DNA of 64,000 nucleotides, taken from assembly GCF_002860345.1 (NCBI RefSeq), contig NZ_NMYC01000003.1, forward strand, positions 62,001-126,000. Direction: 5' to 3'. A program made the position numbers and the translations under genes. The DNA comes from Bifidobacterium anseris. Lineage in GTDB: Bacteria > Actinomycetota > Actinomycetes > Actinomycetales > Bifidobacteriaceae. Shown one piece after another: positions 43,101 to 51,278 of the stretch. Below the pieces are notes generated by a model. That model worked only from the letters and a program-made list of their open reading frames with translations, did no database searches and was not told where the DNA came from. Position 1 is the first letter of the stretch. Each line of letters starts with the position of its first letter.

Positions 43101-44687
43101 GGTCGTCAGCCCCGCCTCCTCGAGCGCGGCCTGGAAGGCCGGGATCTGCGCCTTGCCGCGGAACAGCACGGCGACATGCGGTTTCGTGCCCTGCGGATCT
43201 TCGCCTTGCGCGACGCGCTCGGCGTCTTCGCGTTCGTGCTTGGCGATCGCGTGCTTCGCGAAACGCACGACACCGTCGATCTCCTGGCCGCGCGTCGCGT
43301 AGCCGAGGACGCCGAGCGTGCCCTCGTGCACCTCGGTGTTGCCGTCGCGCGGGATGGACAAGGTGCGCACATCCACTTCGTGCACCCGCACGCTGCTGCC
43401 GTCGTGCGCCTGGTCGCGCAGCGCGGCCGTCAGGTTGTTCGCGGCCTCGAGCACGACGACGGCGTTGCGCCGTGTCTCGGACAATGCGTACGGCTCGTAG
43501 TCGTCGGGCAGCCCGAAGGAGCGCTGGAACAGGCGGAAGGCGCCCGGGCTCGCGCCACGCCACGCGTAGATCGACTGGAACGGATCGCCGACGGCGCTTA
43601 CCGCCGATTTGCCGTCGGGTCCGCAGAACAGCTTCGCGAGCAGCATCGCCTGCGTCGTGGACGTGTCCTGATATTCGTCGAGCAGCACATGCGTGTAGCG
43701 GGCGCGGTAGCGTTCGCCGATCGACGGGAAACGGGTGACGAGCTGATGGGCGGCCACCGTGAAGTCACTGAACTCGGCCATGTGGTTGCGCCGCTTCGCG
43801 TCCGTATACAGTTGCACAAGCGTGAGCAGCAGCTCGCGTCTGACGGTCGCCTCGCGCATCTGCTTGATGTGGAACTGCTGGATGTGGTCGCGCCAGTAAT
43901 CGATCTTCTCGTTCGTGCGCATCGCCTGCGCGTACGGCTCGCCGTTCGCCTTGACGCGGCGGTCGTACTGGTATTTGCTCAGCCGTTGCGACTTGGGGCT
44001 CAGGTCGGGCACGGACGGCGCCTCGTCGTCGACGGCGTCGAAATCGACGCCCATGCCGTCGATGAGCTCAAGGAACGCGCGATCCCATGCGCGAATGCGC
44101 GCGATCGCCCCGTCGACGCCGTCGCAGTCGCCGCCGATCATCGAACTCGCGATGTTCGACGAAAGCGCGAAGACGGCGTCGACGATGTCGGTGAAGCGCG
44201 TGAACTCGACGCCACTGTCCCTGACGACGTCCATATGCTCGCCGATGGTCGTCGCAATGAGCTGGCGCGCGCCGGCCTCGCTCAGCGGCTGCGTCTGCTG
44301 GTCGAAGCCGACGAGCAGCCCGTACTGGCGCACGATCGACTGGAAGAACGCGTCGTAGGTGTACACGTCCGGTTTCATGAACATCGACGTCCGCGCACGC
44401 ACGTCCACGGCCGCCGAAACGCGCGTGAGCAGTTCGGAGGCGGCCTTCTTCGTGAAGGTCAGGCCGAGGATATGCTCGGGCGGCACGCCGTCCTCGATGA
44501 GCCTGATGATGCGTTCCGTCATCGTGAAGGTCTTGCCGCTGCCGGCGCCGGCGACGACAAGCAGATCGTCGTCCTTGGGCGCGTCGATGATCTTCCGCTG
44601 CTGGAGGCTCGGCGTGGTCTTCCGCGGCTTCTTCGGTTTGCGTTGCGGCTGTCGCGACTCGTCCATCGGCGTATGCTGCGTATCCAT
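40155..44687 (-). CDS. adnB: UvrD-like helicase with C-terminal PD-(D/E)XK nuclease (AdnB-like)
   Basis: A 1510-aa helicase-nuclease. Superfamily 1 motifs are complete: VVAGAGSGKT (Walker A), LLDEYQDTS (motif II), VGDPFQSIYAWRG (III), MTVHQSKGLEWD (V) and YVALTRARDE (VI). Near the C-terminus TVVDWKTGHRP is the RecB-family nuclease core. This matches AdnB, the motor-nuclease that with AdnA resects double-strand breaks in Actinobacteria. It is several hundred residues longer than mycobacterial AdnB, with Ala/Arg/Asp-rich insertions. The ATG at 44687 (MDTQHTPMDE) is two nt after the stop of the upstream partner, so they form one operon. Confidence 0.9.
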   Translation of the reverse strand: MDTQHTPMDESRQPQRKPKKPRKTTPSLQQRKIIDAPKDDDLLVVAGAGSGKTFTMTERIIRLIEDGVPPEHILGLTFTKKAASELLTRVSAAVDVRARTSMFMKPDVYTYDAFFQSIVRQYGLLVGFDQQTQPLSEAGARQLIATTIGEHMDVVRDSGVEFTRFTDIVDAVFALSSNIASSMIGGDCDGVDGAIARIRAWDRAFLELIDGMGVDFDAVDDEAPSVPDLSPKSQRLSKYQYDRRVKANGEPYAQAMRTNEKIDYWRDHIQQFHIKQMREATVRRELLLTLVQLYTDAKRRNHMAEFSDFTVAAHQLVTRFPSIGERYRARYTHVLLDEYQDTSTTQAMLLAKLFCGPDGKSAVSAVGDPFQSIYAWRGASPGAFRLFQRSFGLPDDYEPYALSETRRNAVVVLEAANNLTAALRDQAHDGSSVRVHEVDVRTLSIPRDGNTEVHEGTLGVLGYATRGQEIDGVVRFAKHAIAKHEREDAERVAQGEDPQGTKPHVAVLFRGKAQIPAFQAALEEAGLTTFAVGTSSLLEQPEVLDVLALMHVVADRSDAASLMRLLATPRFGLGAADLRRLARMADERNVDYRYRALIEAGVIGVDKEDGDDAAARRRTVREHAREVPNAVFAADLLMDDNADETIEGSHISEAGKRALHHAGAVLRRVRQVAYGPIEEVMRAAVDALDLDIDMLVADAERRRRGMGRETPANTAATRASIDALLCTVRTYVQEIATMQTPTLRGYLSWIDAQRSVDEGAAPMPDAPVDVILMTVHQSKGLEWDAVAVVGLQRNKFPSNQGERLKVEYDDRPGVEKSFDPLDMLGAWTPPDYKAQAHTWVTDPAAVPVPVRSDAAILPAFPGDARRIAGSNDYDPIAALGADDEVGLLDDDVFGSLREYNIVNDDGFPHNADALWGDAELWTMPQTEEFGRRLYADERRLMYVALTRARDEALLTYSEDASTVRMADASASPRTAAAAHAVACAAGYAAWDDPEEREVVVPNDSSMFWREVHDSLLLDPSTHVAAVEAAREGDTGDEAAALDARWTRSMHRPALIARYNMARAADEQAAQAKRTLEQAHEDGLPKEELEALEERALELEQRAYECAFALADDEIDDDAPTAWTLDEIGEARPAGYFVGEHARDFADVVVGDAWNTPIEERADAVSRPWPFALSDGLAERLRVGVEGIGRKMEDWERSGKAEPAPDNVRAGSLVAHALALISDPSFGALPDMPSDQLLALLKDKARRALRAQRMNATALQRGADLGRAAAADGEAVGGDIGERERRRRAERDLDLVAGVLRPIPAMSSPQAADGTRLHAWAERFVRAGLNDDGAARARMIADVERALADGEAADADARRFALWQHRLIDSPWASRVPEAAEEAIVVAIDGVDNLVQGKLDAVFIGGLDPHDDTKRFTVVDWKTGHRPRKSEDIEGKLRQLDFYRLMLAKARGVPLETVDGALYYVSEEDADARQIDAEPKDEATIIREIRAGIAFDDDGGEDGDKAAAARG

Positions 44688-44689
44688 CG

Positions 44690-47600
44690 TCACATCCCCT
44701 TCGTCTCGTACACGGTCTGCATCTTCTCGGCGCATGCCGGGCAGATCGGTTTGTCATGGCAATACTTGAGGTGCTCCGGCGTCGGATGCGCGTCGATCGT
44801 CGACGCCAGCGAGGCGGCGGCCGCGTAGAACACGCGCGCGATCATCGTCAGCGACCATACGAGCAACTTCGATTCGGCGCGCGCGCTCGCCGCCAGCATC
44901 GCCCAGACCTCCTCGTCCACACCGTCGGGCGGTGTGATGTCACCGAAGGTCTTGATTTGCGGGAACAATCCGCCGAGCTTTGCGATCGCGTAGGTGCTGT
45001 TCGGATCGTTGCGTTTGCCCACTTGGGCCGTGTTGAGCGCATCTCCGTCGAACAGCGGCTCCTGGTAGTGCATCTCCGCCTTCGATTTCTTCGCCGACGG
45101 ATAGGTCACCTCGGCGACGTCGAACAACGCGGCGCGCGAGACCGGCAGCCGCACGGACCGCATGCCCGCGTCGCCGCCCTCGGTGTGCGGGAAGCGCATC
45201 GCCAACTGGTAGCACACGAGCTGCAGGTCGCTGAAGTTCTCGACGCGCCCGTGCGCATGGCCGGTCTTGTAATCGATGAGTCGCCAGCTCAACGCGCCGC
45301 CCTCGTCGCGGCGCGTCTCGCGGCGGTCGATGCGGCCCGTCAGGCGGATGCGCATCCGATGGTCCCACTCGCACGGCCAGCCGCCGATGAGCGCGCCCAT
45401 GACCGCGGCGAGCTGGTCGGCGTCGAGCTGCAGCTTCGTCGCATCGTTGAACGCCGCCGTGACGTCGGCGAGCGTGAAGGACGCGTCAAAGGAGATCTCC
45501 GCCTCGGCCTCGACGAGCGTGCCGACCGTCGGCAGGCTGCTATGCGTGTAGCGGCGCGGACATCGTTCGTTCTTCGTCCTCTTCTTGCCGTTACGGCCGA
45601 TGGAGGTCACCGTGCGCTCCTCGGTCGATTCCGGCCCCTGCTCGTAGATTGGCAGGTTCGAGCGCACGAGATAGTCGGCCGCGTTGAGCAGGGTCTGCCG
45701 CGTGCGTTCGTCGCGCAGCGTCGCGTCATAGCGTTCGTCGGCGTCGCGCAGCGTCTGCGGGTCGATGCGCAGCGTCTCGTAGTAGGCGATCATCCGCTCG
45801 GCGAGGCGTTCGGCGCGCCGGCGCGCGACCTCGTCCCACGTCGCGTAGTCGGGCGAATCCGATTCACGGAAGCGCGCCTCAAGCTGCGCGTCGCCCAGAT
45901 CGAGCCGGTCCTGGTAGCCGGGCATGTCCCAGCCCATCCGCGTCGCATGTTCGAGCACGGCATGCACGATTGAGCCGTAGTCGAGCGTGAAGGGCTGCAC
46001 GGTCGGCCCGAAGAACTCACGTTCCATGCGCGCGCACACCGGGCATCCCCACAATGCGTCCACGGCGGACGGCGACAGGGTGACGACCGGCGCTCCGTCG
46101 GCGCCGGTCGGACACGTCGGCCGCGGCGGCCGGGAGGACGACTGCGCGGCGCCGTGGGCGTCCGGCGTGTCCTCGCCGTGCGACGCGGCCGCTTCCCCAT
46201 GTCTCCAGGGGATGAAGGGCACGTTCGAGATGCTCGGAATCGTCGCGCGCAGCAGACTGTTGCCGTCGCGGCCGCGGCCATGTTCCACGCCGTGTTCCAC
46301 AGCGGCGTTCGCGTTGGAGTTCGCCGTGGCGGCATCGGTGGACGCGGCGGTCTCCCCCGACTTGCGTTCCGGCCGGTATTCGCCCCACAGGCCAAGGAAC
46401 GGCCAGTTGCCGGGGCCAGCGTCGGCGTAGCCGTTGACGGCGAGCAGCGCGAGCGCGTCGATGGCGTCGTCCACCTCGGCGTCGTCCACGCCGCCGCCGG
46501 CCGCCGCTGCGAGCCGTGCGCGGGCAAGCGCGATGAGGCCGCGCGCGTCCGCGTCGAGCGCCAGCCCGTCACCGTCCCCCAGCCTCGTGTAGACGCGCGT
46601 CTCCGGCTTCGCATCTCGCGCGCGGTCGAAATGCTCGGGCATATAGCCATAAAGGAACTCGGAGGGCACCGCGTCGTCGTTGAGCGTCGCGCTGACATGC
46701 GCCTGCACGTCAGCGCGCGTCAACGCGACGAGGAAGCTCTTCTGCTCGGTGCCGAGCACCTTCTGCAGCACGATGTCGCGCTGCCCGGTGCGTTCGGCGC
46801 GCGTCATGTCGAGCTCGCCGTACAGGCGGATGTCGACGAGGTCCTCGCCGCCGAACATCGTGTTGCGCGCCGCGAGGTTCGGCCATACGCTCTCCTGCAC
46901 GCCCGGCAGCCATACATGGCGCCAGTGCCGTCCGACGGCACCGGCGGGCGTCGTCAATGTGACGGCCTGGTCGAGTGGCGCCGTCCTCGCGAGCGAATCG
47001 GCTTCGATCTGCAGCTGGCGCACCTGGTTGATGAAGGTCGTAATCGACATCGTGCCGCCGTTGCGGTCCACGTAGTCGAACAGGCGCATCGCCACGTCGA
47101 GGCGGTCGTTCGCGGCGCGCCCGACCGGCGTGTTGAACAATGCGAGGCGTTGCCAATGGGTTGCGACGTCGCACACGCCCCATGCGGCCTCGAGTGCGAA
47201 GCGCGGCCGCGAGGCATCCTGCGTCCCCAACGCGCGCAGCTGCCGCGCGATCCGGCCGACGTACTCCCACAGCCGCGCGAAACGGCGCGCGGGCGCGTTG
47301 CGTCCGACGTGGCGGCGGCCTCCGGCCCCGGCGCCGCAGATCGACGCGACCGTCTCGACGACCTTCGGCGCACCGTCGTCGGCGAGCAGCAGATACAGCG
47401 CGTCGACACCGAAGCCGACGTCATCGCCGTCCTCGTCGCCGAGCACATGCACGTTGCCGGCGGCGTGCGCAGCGACGGCCGCGTCATGCAGCGCCGTCCA
47501 CATCCTGCGCAGCTCGCCGAGCGACGAGCCCGCGGCCACATCGTCGGAGACGCCGTCGGCGGCGATCATGTCGAATGGCTGCACCTCATCGTTCGCCGAT

Positions 47601-49516
47601 ATGTCCTCGGTCTGCGCGGCGCTGGCACCCCCGTCGACTTCGGCGCAGGTTTCGACGGGCGTGCCGGGCGTACCGAGTGCGGCGCGCGCCGGATCGGCGG
47701 CCTCGCCATCATGCACCTTGCGGATCAGTTCGGCGCGGTCCTGCACGTCGGCGATCGACTGCAGCGCGCGCATCGCGGCGTCGATCATATGCATGTCCAT
47801 CGGATGTGTCGCGTCGTCGTGGGCGTCGTCGCGCTGTTTCGGCGCGACGTCGAGCAGCGGGCTCGCGACGATCGCGCGCACACGCGAACGCACGAAGGCG
47901 GCGAGCGCCTTGAGCGGCGTCGTACGCCTCGCGACGCCGTCGCGGCGCAGCTGCGCGAGTTCGATGAGCGAGAACAGTCCTTCGACGAAGGGTTCGTCGG
48001 CGAGCGGACGCGTCACCGACGAGAAGCGCACCGGCACGCCGTCGCGGCGCAGACGTTCGCCGTAGGCGCGGATCGCGTCGTTGTCGTGCATGATGACGGC
48101 CATGTCGTTCCACGATGTGCCATGAAGCAGATGCTCGGTCTTGATGTGCCACACGACGTCGTCGCTTTCCTCGACCGGCGTGCGGTAGAGCGCCGCGAGC
48201 ACCGAGTCGTCGGGCGTGACCGGCGCAATCGGGTAGGCACCGGGCAGCGGCGGCATCTTGCCGGGCCGCTGCGGCATCGGCGCGAGACCGTCCTCGCTCG
48301 TCGCAATCGACAGGCTCACGCGCGCCTGCACAGTGCGCAGATAGTCGTCGCCGCCGGCGTCGGCGAGCGTGATCCGCGCCGGGCGCAGGCGTTCGTCGAT
48401 CTGCCTAAACAGGTATTCAGGGTACGAGCCGCGGAACGACTGCACCGACTCGTCCGGATTGCCGACGAGCACGAGCCGCACGCCGCGTCCGTGCAGTGCT
48501 TCGAGGAAGCCGAAGCCGGCGAGCGTGAGGTCCTGCACGTCGTCGACGATGACGATGCTCGGCAGGTCGCCCTCGTCGAGCGTGCGGACGGCCTCGGTGC
48601 CGGCGACTTGCAGATAGCTGGCGTCGAGGCGGTACTCGTCCGGATAGGACGCGCGCATCGTCGCGATGTATTCGGCGCGCAGCGCATATGCGAGCCGCCA
48701 CTGGATGCGCAGCCGCTCGCCGCGCATGCCGCAGTGCTCGACGGCGGCGAGCATCGCCGCCTCGCTGTCGGCGCCGGCGCCGACCTCGTCCATGCGCGCG
48801 AGCATGTCGCGCAACTGGGCGACGAATGCGGCGCTGACGCCCTCCTCAAGCAGCGACTCGGTCGTCGCCGGCGCCGAAGCGTCGTCGTCCTGCGCGGCCG
48901 CATCGCCGTCGGCGACGAAGGCGGTCCACCGTTCGTTCTGGAAATAGTCGCGCAGCAGGCGGCACGTGCCGCACATGTCGCCCGAGCGCACATGGTCGAG
49001 ATGCACGGCGAGCACGCGGCGCAGCAGCGCGTCCTGCTCGGCGCCGTTGAGCAGTCGCGGCAACGGCTCGCCGGCATGCGCGCGCGCCGCGGTCACAAGA
49101 CGGAACGCGAGCGCGTTGAGCGTCGTCGCCGGACGCGTGCTCGTGCTCACGCCGGTATGGCGAATGAGTTCGGGCGCGTAGTCGTCGGCGAGTCGTCGAT
49201 TCGAGACGGTGAGCACGGCGTCCTGCGTACCGAAGGCCGTCATCGCCTCCTTCGCCGCGTCGATCGCGAAGGTCGTCTTGCCGCTGCGCGGCGCCCCGAC
49301 GACGAGCACGCTCGGCGCCGTGCGATCCTTCTGTGCGTCCGTTGATTCCGCGTTGCGCGCGTCGTGGCTGCGCGCGTCGAGCACCGTGCGCACGGGCGCG
49401 CTCGCGAGCGCGTCGCGCACAGCCTTGTCGATGGCCGCGGCGGCGCGCTCGTCGGCTTCCTTCTGCTGCTGCGGCTCCTGCGCCCGTTGCGACCGCTTCG
49501 ATTTCGATTCCTGCAT
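44690..49516 (-). CDS. adnA: Helicase-nuclease partner with probable Fe-S cluster (AdnA-like)
   Basis: A 1608-aa protein. UvrD-type motor motifs are VVGAPRSGKTTF (Walker A), VIVDDVQDLTLAG (motif II) and LVGNPDESVQSFRG (III). The C-terminal nuclease core is WRLIDYKTGHAHG. Cysteines before it (WGCPVCARM) and at the very end (YCHDKPICPAC) could hold a 4Fe-4S cluster as in AddB/AdnA nucleases. The start at 49516 (MQESKSKRS) has AAGGGG upstream; the extension to 49822 overlaps the divergent kinase and is not used. It is much longer than mycobacterial AdnA, with an insertion of low-complexity sequence around residues 1090-1180. Confidence 0.85.
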   Translation of the reverse strand: MQESKSKRSQRAQEPQQQKEADERAAAAIDKAVRDALASAPVRTVLDARSHDARNAESTDAQKDRTAPSVLVVGAPRSGKTTFAIDAAKEAMTAFGTQDAVLTVSNRRLADDYAPELIRHTGVSTSTRPATTLNALAFRLVTAARAHAGEPLPRLLNGAEQDALLRRVLAVHLDHVRSGDMCGTCRLLRDYFQNERWTAFVADGDAAAQDDDASAPATTESLLEEGVSAAFVAQLRDMLARMDEVGAGADSEAAMLAAVEHCGMRGERLRIQWRLAYALRAEYIATMRASYPDEYRLDASYLQVAGTEAVRTLDEGDLPSIVIVDDVQDLTLAGFGFLEALHGRGVRLVLVGNPDESVQSFRGSYPEYLFRQIDERLRPARITLADAGGDDYLRTVQARVSLSIATSEDGLAPMPQRPGKMPPLPGAYPIAPVTPDDSVLAALYRTPVEESDDVVWHIKTEHLLHGTSWNDMAVIMHDNDAIRAYGERLRRDGVPVRFSSVTRPLADEPFVEGLFSLIELAQLRRDGVARRTTPLKALAAFVRSRVRAIVASPLLDVAPKQRDDAHDDATHPMDMHMIDAAMRALQSIADVQDRAELIRKVHDGEAADPARAALGTPGTPVETCAEVDGGASAAQTEDISANDEVQPFDMIAADGVSDDVAAGSSLGELRRMWTALHDAAVAAHAAGNVHVLGDEDGDDVGFGVDALYLLLADDGAPKVVETVASICGAGAGGRRHVGRNAPARRFARLWEYVGRIARQLRALGTQDASRPRFALEAAWGVCDVATHWQRLALFNTPVGRAANDRLDVAMRLFDYVDRNGGTMSITTFINQVRQLQIEADSLARTAPLDQAVTLTTPAGAVGRHWRHVWLPGVQESVWPNLAARNTMFGGEDLVDIRLYGELDMTRAERTGQRDIVLQKVLGTEQKSFLVALTRADVQAHVSATLNDDAVPSEFLYGYMPEHFDRARDAKPETRVYTRLGDGDGLALDADARGLIALARARLAAAAGGGVDDAEVDDAIDALALLAVNGYADAGPGNWPFLGLWGEYRPERKSGETAASTDAATANSNANAAVEHGVEHGRGRDGNSLLRATIPSISNVPFIPWRHGEAAASHGEDTPDAHGAAQSSSRPPRPTCPTGADGAPVVTLSPSAVDALWGCPVCARMEREFFGPTVQPFTLDYGSIVHAVLEHATRMGWDMPGYQDRLDLGDAQLEARFRESDSPDYATWDEVARRRAERLAERMIAYYETLRIDPQTLRDADERYDATLRDERTRQTLLNAADYLVRSNLPIYEQGPESTEERTVTSIGRNGKKRTKNERCPRRYTHSSLPTVGTLVEAEAEISFDASFTLADVTAAFNDATKLQLDADQLAAVMGALIGGWPCEWDHRMRIRLTGRIDRRETRRDEGGALSWRLIDYKTGHAHGRVENFSDLQLVCYQLAMRFPHTEGGDAGMRSVRLPVSRAALFDVAEVTYPSAKKSKAEMHYQEPLFDGDALNTAQVGKRNDPNSTYAIAKLGGLFPQIKTFGDITPPDGVDEEVWAMLAASARAESKLLVWSLTMIARVFYAAAASLASTIDAHPTPEHLKYCHDKPICPACAEKMQTVYETKGM

Positions 49517-49813
49517 GGCGTTCCCCTTGGATCCGGCCAATCGTTCCTTCATCCGGCCGCCAGCTTCGGCAACCGGCCCGGTTTCCCAGCATAACGCCTC
49601 GGCGCTCCGCGCGCCATCGGCTGCATCGTCCGACACGCCCGTGGAACGGCGGCATCCGCATCGTGAGTAACGCCGTGTGCTTGACCACCATTTCGGCCAT
49701 GATGGTGCAGAGAGGAACGACACGCGCATACGCGCGCCGTCGCCGATGTGGACCCGGGGGCGGAACCGCGTCGGCGACGGCGCGGCGAGGGCGAAAAGGA
49801 CGGAATCAGCTTC
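49517..49813. other. Divergent region between adnA and the kinase gene
   Basis: About 297 nt that must carry promoters for the adnAB operon (minus) and the PFNA-type cluster (plus). A TTGACC at 49681-49686 could be a -35 for the kinase, but no good -10 lies at the right distance. A GTG at 49748 could extend the kinase by 22 residues. Confidence 0.45.
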
Positions 49814-51238
49814 ATGCCACAAAGGACCGCATCCACAGCCGCACGCAAACCGGCGGGCACCCCGGTGCCTCCACGTCTGAGGGGATACCGCTACGTGGGC
49901 GTCATCGGCAAGGGCTCAACGGCCTACGTCTTCCGCTACCGGCAGGAGGCGACCGAACGCGACGTGGCTATCAAGGTCGGCACGACGCATCTCGATTCGA
50001 AGGCAGGCGCGCGCTTCAAGACCGAGGCGGTCTTCATGGCGTCGCTGCAGCATCCGAACATCCTCACCGTCCACGGCGCGGGCGTCACCGACGACGGCCG
50101 TCCGTACACGATCTTCGAATACGCTCCCGCCGGATCGGTCAAGGACATCATCGCCAAGCAGGGCGTCTATTCGGTCGAACGCACGCTCGACTATGGCGTG
50201 CAGCTCGCGAGCGCGCTCTATCTCGCGCACCGCAGCAACACCGTGCACCGCGACCTCAAGACGAGCAACATCCTGATCACGGCGCAGGGCGTGCCGGCGA
50301 TCGCCGATTTCGGCATCGCGACGAACATCTACGACCATCGCAGCACCGGCTATTCGCCGCCGTGGGCGCCGCCGGAGGTCATCGCCTCGCGCGGCTCGGG
50401 CGACGACCGCAGTGACATCTATTCACTCGCGGCGACGCTGTATGCGATGCTCGCCGGCAAGTCGCCGTTCGAATACGCGTACAATCCGCACACGATCGAC
50501 GAGCTCGTCGACTGCATCATGCACAAGCCGGTGCTGCCGATCAACCGCGCCGACGTGCCGCAATCGCTGCAGCGGGTGCTGCTCAAGGCGCTCGACCCGG
50601 ATCCGGCGAACCGCTATTTCACAGCCGTCGAATTCGCGCGCGCGCTCCAGGAGGTGCAGATCCAGCTGTACGGGCATGCGACGCCGGTCAACGTGCAGGG
50701 CATCGAGCCGTATCCGACGCGCGCCGCGATGGCGACGGCGGGCGCGCAGGGGGCGTTGCCGGCCGCGCCGGCCGCGCAGCCGAAGAACCGCAAGCCGCTC
50801 ATCATCACGGCGGTCGTCGTCGCCGTGCTCGTCGTGTTCGGCATCGTCTTCGCCGCTGTCATCCTGCCGAACATCGACCGTTCGGGGGACACGAAGACGG
50901 CCGCCGTCGTCAACCCGGGCATGAATGGCACGTCGGAAGGCGACGACGATGATGACGACGTCACGGCGACGGTGCCCTCGCCGATTGAACTGTCCGGCGC
51001 CTATCAGGGCGACACCGTCAAGTTCACGTGGAGCAACCCCGATCCGCAGGACGGCGACCGCTACGCATGGTCGGTCATCGACGGCACGGGCTCCGGGCAG
51101 GCGAACGCGAAGCTGATCGAGGGGACGTCGGTCGAGGTTCCGGCCTCGGACGGCGCGCAGACCTGCATCCAGGTGAGCATCGTGCGCCAGGACCGGCGCA
51201 TGTCGTCGACGCCGGCGACCACCTGCGCGGTCAAGTGA
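49814..51238 (+). CDS. pkb2: Membrane Ser/Thr protein kinase of the PFNA-type cluster
   Basis: A 474-aa Hanks-type kinase. The cytoplasmic kinase domain covers about residues 24-295: Gly loop GKGSTAYVF, Lys54 in VAIKV, HRDLKTSN (Asp147), DFG at 165, and APPE after the activation loop (HRSTGYSPPW). A membrane helix lies at about 328-351. A ~120-residue exported part follows, ending in an FN3/Ig-like fold (VKFTWSNPDPQDGDRY). There are no PASTA repeats. The ATG at 49814 (MPQRTASTAA) has only a distant AAGGA. Gene order with FN3, MoxR, DUF58, transglutaminase and PP2C matches the cluster whose kinase is called Pkb2 in B. longum. Probable targets are neighbouring cluster proteins. Confidence 0.9.
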   Translation: MPQRTASTAARKPAGTPVPPRLRGYRYVGVIGKGSTAYVFRYRQEATERDVAIKVGTTHLDSKAGARFKTEAVFMASLQHPNILTVHGAGVTDDGRPYTIFEYAPAGSVKDIIAKQGVYSVERTLDYGVQLASALYLAHRSNTVHRDLKTSNILITAQGVPAIADFGIATNIYDHRSTGYSPPWAPPEVIASRGSGDDRSDIYSLAATLYAMLAGKSPFEYAYNPHTIDELVDCIMHKPVLPINRADVPQSLQRVLLKALDPDPANRYFTAVEFARALQEVQIQLYGHATPVNVQGIEPYPTRAAMATAGAQGALPAAPAAQPKNRKPLIITAVVVAVLVVFGIVFAAVILPNIDRSGDTKTAAVVNPGMNGTSEGDDDDDDVTATVPSPIELSGAYQGDTVKFTWSNPDPQDGDRYAWSVIDGTGSGQANAKLIEGTSVEVPASDGAQTCIQVSIVRQDRRMSSTPATTCAVK

Positions 51239-51278
51239 ACGGCACAGACACTACGGAGATGATGGAGAAGAGGCGACG

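Noticed and set aside
39927-44828. 1633-codon plus-strand open frame opposite the adnB-like gene
   Set aside because: Very long only because high GC3 removes stop codons on the antisense strand. The opposite frame has all helicase and nuclease motifs.
46154-49345. 1063-codon plus-strand frame opposite the adnA-like gene
   Set aside because: Antisense shadow without domains; the minus frame has Walker A, motif II and nuclease motifs.
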